A stretch of DNA of 19,209 nucleotides from the NCBI GenBank assembly GCA_000432135.1, contig HF990559.1, positions 1 through 19,209 on the forward strand, written 5' to 3'. The translations under genes were made by a program, and so were the position numbers. Position 1 is the stretch's first letter, and every line of letters begins with the position of its first letter. This stretch comes from Firmicutes bacterium CAG:124. GTDB taxonomy: Bacteria; Bacillota; Clostridia; Oscillospirales; Oscillospiraceae. Shown here piece by piece: positions 1-6,927 of the stretch. The notes below the pieces were generated by a model, which was not told where the DNA came from, did not search any database, and saw only the letters and a list, made by a program, of their open reading frames with translations.

Positions 1-48
1 CAGCGCGCGCTGGGGATCATGACGACCATCGCGCAGCCCATGGGCTGA
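1..48 (+). CDS. 3' end of an unidentified gene (partial)
   Basis: Only the last 15 codons and a TGA stop lie in the window. The readable C-terminus is QRALGIMTTIAQPMG. The reading frame is open to the window edge and has the same GC-rich character as the aldolase gene that follows on the same strand. The 67-base gap to that gene holds a strong hairpin but also a good ribosome-binding site, so the two could be co-transcribed. A carbohydrate-related partner such as a kinase would fit next to a class II aldolase, but the fragment is too short to assign a family. Confidence 0.5.
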   Translation, partial: QRALGIMTTIAQPMG

Positions 49-68
49 GAAAAAGCAGGAAACACAGC

Positions 69-93
69 GCGGCCCGGCAGTTTGCCGGGCCGC
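69..93 (+). other. Intergenic GC-rich hairpin
   Basis: GCGGCCCGGCA and TGCCGGGCCGC form a perfect 11-bp stem around a three-base loop. No T-run follows on either strand, so it is not a standard intrinsic terminator. It sits between the stop of the upstream gene and the GGGAGGT ribosome-binding site at 104-110 of the aldolase gene. It could stabilise the 3' end of a processed transcript or weakly attenuate read-through. The structure is certain from the bases; the role is not. Confidence 0.6.
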
Positions 94-115
94 AGCCATA
101 ACAGGGAGGTACGAT

Positions 116-1198
116 ATGAATTCCTTTATCAAAGAGAATGCGGCGGATCTGGAGGCGTTTTCCCGTATGTCGCAGTGCGCGGGCGCACGGAACGACTATG
201 TGCAGGGCGGCGGCGGCAACACGTCCGCGAAGCTTGCAGGCGGACTGATGGGCATCAAGGCCTCCGGCTACTGCCTGTCGGATATCACGCCGGAGACGGC
301 CTACGCGGTGCTGGACTACGAGGCGTTGCGCCGGTTCTACTACGGCAATGAGTCAGAGCAGCTTGCAGACGTGGAGAAGCAGGGCTCGGCCTTTGCCAGG
401 GAAAACACAAAGCAGATCGAGGGCCTGCCCACGCTGCGTCCGTCCGTGGAGGCGGGCTTCCATTCGATCCTGCGCAAATTTGTCTGCCACACGCACAGCG
501 TCTACGCGAACTTCGCCTGCTGCTCGACCGCCTGCCGCGAGATCGCGGAAAAGGCGTTCGCCGGTGCGGATTACAGCTGGGGCTGGGTGCCGTATACGGA
601 TCCCGGCGCAAATCTGACGTTCGCCATCCGCCGTGAGCTTGCGCGTGTGGAGCACGCGACGGGCCGCGTCCCGGCTGTGATCCTGATGCAGAACCACGGG
701 ATCATCGTCCACTCCGACAGCGCGGACGAATGCCTCCGCATCAACGCCGACGCGAACGGCCGGCTGGCCGCCCAGTTCGGCAAGGCAGGAGATTCCTTCC
801 CGAAGGTCGCGGTAAAGCCCATCGCAGACGGACTTTACGAGGTCGACGCACCGGCCCTGACGGAGGCGCTGCAGAGCGGCCGGTATGATTACCGGACGCT
901 GATCGAGTCTCCGCTGTACCCGGATCAGATGGTCTTCCTGATCGGCACACTGTTTGAAAACAAGCCGGAGCTGGCAGAGGGCGAGGCCTCCGTCGAGTTC
1001 AGGACCGGCAGAGTCCTGCTGCGGATGAAGGAGAAAAACGCACAGGTCGTCGCGGAGACGCTGACGGCGGTCACGTTCATCATGGATACGATCCGCGAAA
1101 ACGGTTATACCGTGTCCACAATGGGAGAAGCGGCAAAGCGCTTCATCGCCAACTGGGAAAGCGAAAAATACAGAAAGTCTCTCGCAGAAAAGGCATAG
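116..1198 (+). CDS. Class II aldolase/adducin family protein
   Basis: A 360-residue protein of the zinc-dependent class II aldolase/adducin fold, which cleaves or forms sugar-phosphate carbon-carbon bonds. The glycine-rich QGGGGNTSAKL near residues 30-40 matches the substrate/phosphate loop. PSVEAGFH at about 108-115 and the HTH of VCHTHSVYAN at about 123-132 supply the region with the zinc-binding histidines. LMQNHGIIV at about 190-198 supplies the last family histidine. The length exceeds a stand-alone L-fuculose- or L-ribulose-phosphate aldolase (about 215-230 residues). It resembles the aldolase part of the bifunctional RhaD/YuxG-type proteins, but lacks their C-terminal short-chain dehydrogenase. 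The start is set by GGGAGGT six bases upstream of ATG. A longer overlapping frame starting at 82 is a shadow. The gene ends in its own terminator. The substrate cannot be read from the sequence. Confidence 0.85.
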   Translation: MNSFIKENAADLEAFSRMSQCAGARNDYVQGGGGNTSAKLAGGLMGIKASGYCLSDITPETAYAVLDYEALRRFYYGNESEQLADVEKQGSAFARENTKQIEGLPTLRPSVEAGFHSILRKFVCHTHSVYANFACCSTACREIAEKAFAGADYSWGWVPYTDPGANLTFAIRRELARVEHATGRVPAVILMQNHGIIVHSDSADECLRINADANGRLAAQFGKAGDSFPKVAVKPIADGLYEVDAPALTEALQSGRYDYRTLIESPLYPDQMVFLIGTLFENKPELAEGEASVEFRTGRVLLRMKEKNAQVVAETLTAVTFIMDTIRENGYTVSTMGEAAKRFIANWESEKYRKSLAEKA

Positions 1199-1246
1199 GC
1201 ATACAGACCTGCTTCCCTCAGGCCAGGTTTGTCCATGCCGGATAAC

Positions 1247-1288
1247 GGGGCTGCAGCGAAACAAAATCGCTGCAGCCCCAATGTTTTT
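1247..1288 (+). terminator. Intrinsic terminator of the aldolase transcript
   Basis: GGGGCTGCAGCGA (1247-1259) and TCGCTGCAGCCCC (1267-1279) make a perfect 13-bp stem with an A-rich seven-base loop, followed by AATG and five T. It lies 48 bases after the aldolase stop and closes the first plus-strand unit. The next gene is convergent. Confidence 0.88.
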
Positions 1289-1430
1289 ACAGGGAGGTGA
1301 GAACCTCGCAATTTTCCGGCACAGCAGACAAAACGCCCCCCCGCGAGCCGCGTCAGCGGCTGCGTGCATGATCCGAACACGAGAGAGCAGGGATCAAGCA
1401 GGAAAACAAACGTGCGATCCAGCGTATCCA

Positions 1431-1868
1431 TCACAGTTTCTCTGCTTTGTGCTTCGGACGATTTGCTGCCGTCCAGTTCTTCGGGTTGGTATCATCCGGG
1501 GCAGGACCGGCAAGGATCGCCGCATAGTGCGCTGCCTTGTCATCCATATATTTTGCGGTTGCCTTTGCTTCCTCCACACGCTTATAGGCTTCCTCGCGCT
1601 GCTTCAGGATAATGGCGTACCTTGCCCGCAGGTTTTCCTCGGATTCCTCCGCAAGGCACAGCCGGCAATACGCCTGAATGTCCTCAATGGAGGCTCCACA
1701 GCCCTTCAGACATTGGATGCCCTGCATCCAGTTGACGGATTCCTCATTGAACACCCGGCGGTTTCCGCCATCCCGTTCACAGGGCAGCAATCCCTTATCT
1801 GTGTAGAACCGCAAAGTGTGCTCCGTGACCTCGAACATCTCTGCCATCTGCCTGATCGTATAATACAT
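1431..1868 (-). CDS. MerR-family transcriptional regulator
   Basis: A 145-residue protein with an N-terminal winged-helix domain of the MerR family. The family pattern starts with YTIRQMAEMF and continues with the recognition helix VTEHTLRFYTDKGLLP (residues about 14-29), then NRRVF in the wing. Residues about 75-115 are charged and helical, fitting the dimer coiled coil. The tail has the PDDTNPKNW type end seen in MerR regulators of small oxidoreductase or aldo/keto reductase genes. No cysteine metal site is evident, so a metal-sensing type is unlikely. Start: GAGGTG lies just upstream of ATG at 1868. The gene diverges from a promoter with MerR-type geometry at 1890-1920, so it probably controls that promoter and itself. 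Its expected target gene is missing here. Confidence 0.88.
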   Translation of the reverse strand: MYYTIRQMAEMFEVTEHTLRFYTDKGLLPCERDGGNRRVFNEESVNWMQGIQCLKGCGASIEDIQAYCRLCLAEESEENLRARYAIILKQREEAYKRVEEAKATAKYMDDKAAHYAAILAGPAPDDTNPKNWTAANRPKHKAEKL

Positions 1869-1889
1869 GGCTGCACCTCAAATTTTCTC

Positions 1890-1920
1890 TTGACTTCGTG
1901 TTACTCGAACTTGTTACAAT
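1890..1920 (+). promoter_or_regulatory. MerR-type divergent promoter/operator
   Basis: TTGACT (1890-1895) and TACAAT (1915-1920) are separated by 19 bp, the over-long spacer typical of promoters that MerR activators correct by DNA twisting. Inside the spacer region is the dyad TTCG.GT.AC.CGAA (1895-1909), with only the T at 1899 and the T at 1905 unpaired. The overall pattern CTTGACTT...GTTAC...AACTTG resembles the operator class bound by AdhR-like MerR proteins. It reads rightward, away from the merR gene, into the integrase remnant. Confidence 0.72.
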
Positions 1921-1967
1921 CATTATATCGATGATGTATTGCTCATGCATGACCCAGCAAAGAATAA

Positions 1968-2267
1968 TGTTATCTTGAGTATGTATGTGTCAATGAGATT
2001 GGCGATCTGATCAAGCCCCACTACGTCACAGAGAGTTTTCCGAAACTGCTCAAGGCAAAGGGAATGAGACAGATCAGGTATCACGATCTCCGGCATAGCT
2101 GTGCTTCGCTCCTTTTGGCAAACGGTGTGCCTATGAAGCAGATTCAGGAGTGGCTTGGTCACAGCGACTTTTCAACTACGGCAAACATCTACGCACATCT
2201 GGATTACAGCTCGAAGCTGACCTCTGCGGATGCAATGCTCAATGGCTTGGGCTTTGCGCAAAATTGA
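1968..2267 (+). pseudogene. Tyrosine recombinase (integrase) C-terminal remnant
   Basis: The open frame after the TAA at 1965-1967 encodes about 99 residues that match only the C-terminal part of a phage/ICE-type tyrosine integrase. It includes VNEIGDLIKPHYVT, HDLRHSCASLLLANG with the catalytic Arg, EWLGHS with the second His, and IYAHLD with the nucleophile Tyr. A first ATG in frame occurs at 2064 but homology-like sequence extends upstream to about 1974. The N-terminal arm-binding and core-binding domains, and the first catalytic Arg, are absent, so it cannot be active. No frame upstream of 1965 looks like integrase; that DNA is the MerR promoter region. The break therefore lies between 1921 and 1968. 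The stop is about 46 bases from a tRNA-Ser 3' fragment, the usual position of an integrase gene next to its attachment site. Confidence 0.82.
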
Positions 2268-2304
2268 AAAAGAAAAGCCAGCAGCCGGAAAAACCGACTA
2301 CTGG
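2264..2304 (-). terminator. Minus-strand terminator after the tRNA-Ser fragment
   Basis: On the minus strand CCAGTAGTCGG and CCGGCTGCTGG form an 11-bp stem (two G-U pairs) around five T, followed by CTTTTCTTTTTC. It follows the tRNA-Ser 3' fragment by ten bases in the direction of tRNA transcription, so it is probably the terminator of the original tRNA gene. It overlaps the stop codon of the convergent integrase remnant. Confidence 0.65.
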
Positions 2305-2313
2305 CGAGGTTTC

Positions 2314-2369
2314 TGGCGGAGCGGGTGGGATTCGAACCCACGGAACCTTGCGGTTCAACTGATTTCGAG
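2314..2369 (-). other. tRNA-Ser(CGA) 3' fragment, attachment-site scar
   Basis: Read on the minus strand, this stretch holds the 3' part of a tRNA. The anticodon loop is CTCGAAA (2369-2363), followed by a 3' anticodon strand and a long variable arm GAACC/GGTTC typical of serine tRNAs. The T-arm is GTGGG/CCCAC around TTCGAAT (2341-2325), the acceptor 3' strand CCGCTCC, the discriminator G and CCA (2316-2314). Before the loop the DNA reads ACAACA, which does not pair with TCAGT, and there is no D-arm or 5' acceptor strand. The homology therefore stops at the anticodon loop, a common crossover point for tyrosine integrases. This is a duplicated att core, not a functional tRNA. Confidence 0.8.
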
Positions 2370-2524
2370 TGTTGTAAGACTATGGCAGATTCACCTCCGG
2401 AGCAGGTCGTTTCAGGCCGCTTTGTAAGAAGCCGGAGACCCAGGCGCTGCAAGGGTTTTCGGACGTTCCGGCCCGTATCGGCCGGAGGCGATTTAAAGTG
2501 CCCCAGAGTTCAAATAAAACTGCG

Positions 2525-2577
2525 TTCTTGCGTAAAAAGCCGCCGTTCTTGCGCGTTTGCAAGAAGTCAGGCAAGAA
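2525..2577. repeat. Four TTCTTGC/GCAAGAA heptamers in a leader region
   Basis: TTCTTGC occurs at 2525-2531 and 2546-2552, and its reverse complement GCAAGAA at 2559-2565 and 2571-2577. The surrounding 2370-2644 stretch has no convincing gene. It also holds a 7-bp GC hairpin (TCCGGCC at 2467-2473 with GGCCGGA at 2480-2486). The heptamers lie between the tRNA att fragment and a gene for an excisionase-like protein, where integrase arm sites or Xis sites would be expected. That role is inference. Confidence 0.5.
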
Positions 2578-2644
2578 AACAGAGACCCCGACAGCACCGA
2601 TGAAGCACCCTTTCGGACCGCAAAAAACGGAAAGGAGCTTCGTC

Positions 2645-3229
2645 ATGACATACGATGCAGAGGAACTCGAACAATACCCAGAGATCATGAACAAGGAGCA
2701 GCTGCGCAAGGTCTGCCATATCAGCAAACGGACGGCGCACTATCTGCTGCAGTTCAATCTGATCCCCCACGTCTGCACCGGGAAGAAAACCCGCTGCTAC
2801 GCCATCAAGAAACGCGACGTCATCGACTTTATGATCAACCGGGAGATCAACCCCAGCCGGTACATCGTGCCCACCAGCTGGTACAAATACGGAAACGAGG
2901 AAGTGAAGCCCTACAAGATCCGCATTCAGCCGCCCCTCCCAAACGATTCGCAAAAGACGCGGCGCTATTACGAAAGCAAGCTCGCCGACTATCCGGACGT
3001 GATCGACGTGGCCGCTGTCGTGGACTTCACCGGCTACAACCACCACACGGTCTGCGAGTGGATTCGGTTCGGAAAGCTCCGTGCCCTAGCGTTGCAGCAC
3101 AAGTACATGATCCCGAAGTGCTATCTGATCGACTGGCTCTCCTCGGAGGAGCACAACACAACCACCCGCAAGTCTCGCCGCCACATTGACCGGCTCTGGG
3201 AGCTGCAGAAATGGAGTGACGGGCAATGA
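2645..3229 (+). CDS. Tandem HTH (excisionase/MerR-like) DNA-binding protein
   Basis: A 194-residue protein with two similar helix-turn-helix units. The first is at about residues 15-65 (MNKEQLRKVCHISKRTAHYL followed by a wing and AIKKRDVIDFM). The second is at about 120-175 (DVAAVVDFTGYNHHTVCEWI, then MIPKCYLIDWL). This is the layout of excisionase-type winged helices that read a resolved DNA site. The start is chosen at ATG 2645, eight bases after AAAGGAG. An in-frame ATG at 2498 would add 49 basic, low-complexity residues from the repeat-rich leader and has no good ribosome site. The gene overlaps the next by ATGA (3226-3229), so the two are translationally coupled. Genes of this kind are common in Clostridia integrative elements. 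The exact role (excision, regulation) is not shown. Confidence 0.72.
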   Translation: MTYDAEELEQYPEIMNKEQLRKVCHISKRTAHYLLQFNLIPHVCTGKKTRCYAIKKRDVIDFMINREINPSRYIVPTSWYKYGNEEVKPYKIRIQPPLPNDSQKTRRYYESKLADYPDVIDVAAVVDFTGYNHHTVCEWIRFGKLRALALQHKYMIPKCYLIDWLSSEEHNTTTRKSRRHIDRLWELQKWSDGQ

Positions 3230-3528
3230 GGGGAAATATCATCGAGGAGCTGTACTACGGCAACATCGACCCGCAGGATCGCGGCTACCGTCCCAAGAGC
3301 CCTGTGAAAAAGGCGTCCGACTCTCTGAACGACCTGGAGGAAAAGCTCACCGAGCAGCTCGTCGGCGAAAACAAGGAGCTGTTTCTCCACTTCTGCAACG
3401 CCTCCGCCGAGTTCATGGGCGAATCCGAGCTAGACACCTTCATCACCGGCTTCCGCTTCGGCGCACGGTTTATGATGGATACCTTCCTGAGCGACGACGC
3501 GCCGTTCGAGAGCTTTCTGGAAGGGTAG
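3226..3528 (+). CDS. DUF6809-like small protein
   Basis: A 100-residue, mostly helical, acidic protein. The N-terminus MRGNIIEELYYGNIDPQDRG and the later ITGFRFGARFMMDTF fit the DUF6809 family, whose members start with an ILEELYYGN-like segment and end with a GFRLG-like segment. The family has no established function and is frequent in mobile elements of gut Clostridia. The start overlaps the stop of the tandem-HTH gene, giving a two-gene operon. No signal peptide or membrane segment is visible. Family assignment comes from recalled consensus, not a search. Confidence 0.7.
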   Translation: MRGNIIEELYYGNIDPQDRGYRPKSPVKKASDSLNDLEEKLTEQLVGENKELFLHFCNASAEFMGESELDTFITGFRFGARFMMDTFLSDDAPFESFLEG

Positions 3529-3630
3529 CATCAGCGGCAGAATTTGAAAAGTGCATTTTTCAGCACCGTTTTTCTATTGAAAAGTGTGATTCACTGCTTC
3601 TGCGACTGAAAATTCGCCGAATATTCACCG

Positions 3631-3676
3631 GAAATTCGCTTTATTCGCTCGACGAGGGTGAATAAAGCGAATTTTG
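3631..3676 (+). terminator. Long hairpin after the HTH/DUF6809 operon
   Basis: AAATTCGCTTTATTC (3632-3646) pairs perfectly with GAATAAAGCGAATTT (3660-3674). The stem continues inward by four more pairs, two of them G-U, to a five-base GACGA loop. TTTTGTATT overlaps the 3' base of the stem, so it can serve as a terminator for the plus-strand operon ending at 3528. The symmetric stem could also hinder transcription from the minus strand, where the herA-like gene ends at 3758. The T-run is imperfect. Confidence 0.5.
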
Positions 3677-3678
3677 TA

Positions 3679-3707
3679 TTGCCTGTACAAGCAATATTAA
3701 TTATAAT
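3679..3707 (+). promoter_or_regulatory. Candidate promoter reading into the herA 3' end
   Basis: TTGCCT (3679-3684), a 17-base spacer and TATAAT (3702-3707) form a good sigma-A-type promoter on the plus strand. It would start transcription near 3715, antisense to the herA-like gene. Only a short unconvincing frame (3658-3852) lies downstream. It may be the orphan promoter of a gene lost when the minus-strand operon arrived, an antisense RNA promoter, or chance in AT-rich DNA. Confidence 0.35.
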
Positions 3708-3757
3708 ACCTGCTGCAAGGATTATTTGTGCTAAAACCTATACACCTGAAAAAGGCT

Positions 3758-5659
3758 TCAGTCAACATACCATTTTTCTACAATATTGGAGTTCCCGCTA
3801 TTGGGAGATGGACTCGCTTTTTCAAAGGCAGTTAGTGTGGGTAGATTTATAGCGGTTCCAAAAACCAAGGCATATCCTCGGCGCAGATATGTTATTCGAT
3901 CAACCATTCCTTGATTCATGTAGGGAACCATTCGAGAGATATATTGGATATCATCTGGATTCTGAATTTTATGAATTATAAAGTTGTTACACTGCGACAC
4001 AACCGTTTTTGATAACTCGCTTGGCCTTTGAGAGGATATTCCCATTAATAATCCAAATTTTCGCCCCTCCTTCGCAATTCGCTCGAATATGTTGTATCCT
4101 AAAACGCCATAATCCATGTCGGAGCGAACGAAACGGTGTGCTTCCTCAAGGATCAAGTTAATTGGCATTGAATTACGCGGAGATAGTGCTCTCAAATAAT
4201 CAAAAAGCATTTTTGAAAACACCTTTGTGACTACTTCAGTAGCGGTATCGTCTAAATTACTTATATCGATATTGAGAAGTTGTGATACTCCAATAATATC
4301 TCTGATGTAATCATCAATACTTGAAAAAGAGGTTTTATCAAAGAAGTCGCCCTGTTCGCTTTCTGAAAGATGCTTAAGTCTTGTTATCAATGTTGATGTG
4401 TATTCATAGATCCGAGAGGAGTTAATGCTTCCCTCATACAGAACAGCGAACTCAACCGCCTCAGTAAACCTCTGTAGTGAATAAGGGATTGTATCCTTAC
4501 TGGAAAATAGATCATTTACGTTTGGAAGGATGAATGTATCGCAGAACTGCATCAAGCTAACAGGAGCATACATCTTGGCAAACGAAAGGCTTATTGCCTT
4601 TGATATTGGAAGAGTATCGGGTGTGGTGTTGACTCCTCTATCATTATTGATGTCCGCATCTTTATTGCCAGGAATAATGGTATCTAGTTTGATTTCATCA
4701 GTGTGAAATTTGCTGAGGGTCATAAGTATTTTGGAATTCTGAGTGGTTGGATTTTCATTGCTGGATAGCACATCTTTTATTACAGATGCAACAATGTGGT
4801 TTTTTACCTTTTTGGCATTTTCATCATCACCAGGAGCATCAAAGACTCTTATCATATCAAGGGCACGACTAATAATTGGAACCTGAGTTTTTTCTGAAGC
4901 GTGTAGCAAAACTGCCCAATCGTCAACGCTTAGAGCCCATACCGGAATTTGCAGTCTCTTCTCAGCATCTCGAGCAGTACTCAGGAACTTAACATTGATG
5001 GCTGGATTCTTTTCGCCAATAGAAGCAAATGCATTTTCATACTCTCCGTTTGAGTCAAAAACAATGAAACGAGCTCCTTTAGCGGAATAATTGGTCTTGG
5101 TGAAAACCTCTTGAATTAGTCTTGCGATTGTGTTTGACTTGCCGGCTCCTGTATTCCCAAAAACCGCAAAGTGGAATCCAAAAAACTCATTTAGTTTAAC
5201 TTTTACTTGGTACTCTGGGAATATAACTGATGTACCAATTGGAAGAACCGTCAGTTTTGTTTTCCCGTTTTCATCGACAATTTCACCGGAATTGATATCG
5301 AGCATTAGCCGGAGATCAGCTTCGCTGATTATCATTATCTCTGAAAAAACAGGCGGCATTTTTGTAACGCCAAAGCTAAAGCTACCATTACATATTTCGC
5401 CGATGAGATTGATTCGTAAGTATCTATGACTTTCTGCCTTGTTCAGTTTTTCTGAAACCATATCGCTTTTTTCATCGACGGCAATGATCTCAGCTATAAT
5501 CCGCCGGTTAATATCATCAATAGCCACATACGAGCCTATTTCACCGACAAATCTTATACCGTCATAAAGCGTGACGTAATTGCCTAAATTGTTGTACAAC
5601 TCGGCAACCACATTATTGTGACTTATAGATATTATCCGACCGATTACTCGTCTGTTCAT
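3758..5659 (-). CDS. HerA-like ATPase of a SIR2-HerA defence pair
   Basis: A 633-residue ATPase of the HerA/FtsK superfamily. The N-terminal 90 residues are rich in short beta strands, as in the HAS-barrel of HerA. GNTGAGKS at 168-175 is the Walker A motif. INLILEEAHRF at 500-510 is the Walker B strand with a catalytic Glu pair, and GLLMGISSQRPSEL at about 536-549 is a HerA signature. HerA proteins form hexamers that move on DNA. In SIR2-HerA systems the hexamer assembles with SIR2 subunits into a large complex that degrades NAD and/or DNA on phage infection. Start: AAGGA upstream of ATG 5659, 15 bases after the SIR2 stop. The gene is AT-rich compared with hsdR and hsdM. It is last in the operon. 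No DNA-binding or nuclease domain is fused to it. Confidence 0.85.
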   Translation of the reverse strand: MNRRVIGRIISISHNNVVAELYNNLGNYVTLYDGIRFVGEIGSYVAIDDINRRIIAEIIAVDEKSDMVSEKLNKAESHRYLRINLIGEICNGSFSFGVTKMPPVFSEIMIISEADLRLMLDINSGEIVDENGKTKLTVLPIGTSVIFPEYQVKVKLNEFFGFHFAVFGNTGAGKSNTIARLIQEVFTKTNYSAKGARFIVFDSNGEYENAFASIGEKNPAINVKFLSTARDAEKRLQIPVWALSVDDWAVLLHASEKTQVPIISRALDMIRVFDAPGDDENAKKVKNHIVASVIKDVLSSNENPTTQNSKILMTLSKFHTDEIKLDTIIPGNKDADINNDRGVNTTPDTLPISKAISLSFAKMYAPVSLMQFCDTFILPNVNDLFSSKDTIPYSLQRFTEAVEFAVLYEGSINSSRIYEYTSTLITRLKHLSESEQGDFFDKTSFSSIDDYIRDIIGVSQLLNIDISNLDDTATEVVTKVFSKMLFDYLRALSPRNSMPINLILEEAHRFVRSDMDYGVLGYNIFERIAKEGRKFGLLMGISSQRPSELSKTVVSQCNNFIIHKIQNPDDIQYISRMVPYMNQGMVDRITYLRRGYALVFGTAINLPTLTAFEKASPSPNSGNSNIVEKWYVD

Positions 5660-5674
5660 ACTATCAATTCCTTC

Positions 5675-6853
5675 TTATTTTGGGTCTTCAGAACTATCCC
5701 CGAGAACCACTGCGAGCTTTTTCAAGGATTTTTTAATTTCAATTTCTTCTCTTTGTTCTTCATCCTGCGTGGGAAGAACCCTCTCAACGAAGTTGTTGAA
5801 ATAATGTATGTTATCTTCCGAATTGATGATCCAAATACGATTGTCTCCGATTTCCTGCAATTTTCTAATCATATCCGAATCGCCGAAAATAACAAGTCTG
5901 AAATCATATACTGAGAGAGCATTGAGAATAATGCGATTAATATGTTCGTCTCCGAAACTGTATCCCAACGATATCAGTACAGAATTCTTTTTTAGAAGAC
6001 TGTTCTGCATCATTCTGAAAAGGTCTGAGTATGGAACCATCAGAGTTGTCCTATCCTTCTGGGGCGTGGGATAGATCATTATGGAATCATATTTTTTCCG
6101 ACTCCTAATCAGTTCAATATCCTTTTCCAAAATGTGAGGGGTATCTGATCCGGAATTGTCATCTTTAAGCCAATTAATTGAACCGTGAATCTTGTAGAGG
6201 TTTATAAAATTGCTAACGCTTTTCCATACATCCCTACTTAATCCGAGGTTCTCTACAACTACATAGTTATAAGAATTGGGATTAAAGATTCGTTGAGCGC
6301 TTCCCAAAAAACCGTTGTTGTACATAATGCCCAGTTCATCAAGTGCATTTTCACTGTACAGATCGTAATTCGTCGTAAAAATGTTAACTGGTACCTGCCT
6401 GGTTTTCTTGACAATGCGCAGGTAAAACTCTTTGTATAGCTGAATAAGTTCTTTAGAATATGGTGTATTGCACACTCTTTCAAATATGAACTTATTAATG
6501 ATACTAATTTTCCCAGATAGAGCTTTCCTGCTTTTTTCAGAAGTAGTTATATTTTTGAGCGAAATAAGGTAATTGATCAAGGCTTCCAAATTATTCGGAA
6601 AAAGGTCTTTGGCTGCATTCTTGCGATCAACTTTAAGATCGGGATTGCAATCATAAAACTCTCTTGCCAGACCAGCCATAGTTGGAATAGCCTTTTCAGC
6701 CCCAGTGTCATCTCGATAACTCGAGCAACCTGCCCCAATCAAGAAATTTAGGTTTTCTATCTGTAGGCACTGTGCAATCTCAGTTGCTAATTCATCTGCA
6801 GAAACCTCATATTTATGGTTTCCCTTATAAAAATTTATAGTCGAAGTATCCAT
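5675..6853 (-). CDS. SIR2-family NADase-type defence protein
   Basis: A 392-residue protein with a SIR2-type Rossmann domain. FLIGAGCSS at 37-45 is the NAD-binding GAG motif, FTTNYD at 159-164 the TxND-like motif, and LYKIHGSINW at 219-228 contains the catalytic His223. LISLGYSFGDEHIN at about 293-306 is the late SIR2 motif. In bacterial defence these domains hydrolyse NAD to stop infected cells, rather than deacetylate. The start is taken at ATG 6853, which follows GAGAGGAGAG. The frame extends upstream to 6964, but that part overlaps the preceding gene's 3' end and is not SIR2-like. The herA-like gene follows after 15 bases, which is the known SIR2-HerA gene pair. It lies 74 bases after the GIY-YIG gene, the largest gap in this part of the operon. 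That gap could hold a secondary promoter, but none is obvious. Confidence 0.87.
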   Translation of the reverse strand: MDTSTINFYKGNHKYEVSADELATEIAQCLQIENLNFLIGAGCSSYRDDTGAEKAIPTMAGLAREFYDCNPDLKVDRKNAAKDLFPNNLEALINYLISLKNITTSEKSRKALSGKISIINKFIFERVCNTPYSKELIQLYKEFYLRIVKKTRQVPVNIFTTNYDLYSENALDELGIMYNNGFLGSAQRIFNPNSYNYVVVENLGLSRDVWKSVSNFINLYKIHGSINWLKDDNSGSDTPHILEKDIELIRSRKKYDSIMIYPTPQKDRTTLMVPYSDLFRMMQNSLLKKNSVLISLGYSFGDEHINRIILNALSVYDFRLVIFGDSDMIRKLQEIGDNRIWIINSEDNIHYFNNFVERVLPTQDEEQREEIEIKKSLKKLAVVLGDSSEDPK

Positions 6854-6927
6854 GTCTGCTCTCCTCTCAGATACGATCGTCAAATCATCTAAGAAACCGT
6901 AGGCTTTGGGGAACGGTCTGTGATTTA

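Noticed and set aside
1346..1361. AGCCGC/GCGGCT hairpin after merR
   Set aside because: Six-base stem without a T-run on either strand; not supportable as a terminator.
353..1369. 338-codon open frame on the minus strand, opposite the aldolase gene
   Set aside because: Shadow of the GC-rich aldolase gene, and it crosses the strong terminator at 1247-1288.
2498..2644. Longer start for the tandem-HTH protein
   Set aside because: The extra 49 residues are low-complexity, come from the heptamer repeat region and lack a ribosome site, while ATG 2645 has AAAGGAG.
3658..3852. 64-codon frame on the plus strand
   Set aside because: It overlaps the terminator hairpin and the herA-like 3' end, has no ribosome site, and shows no protein-like pattern.
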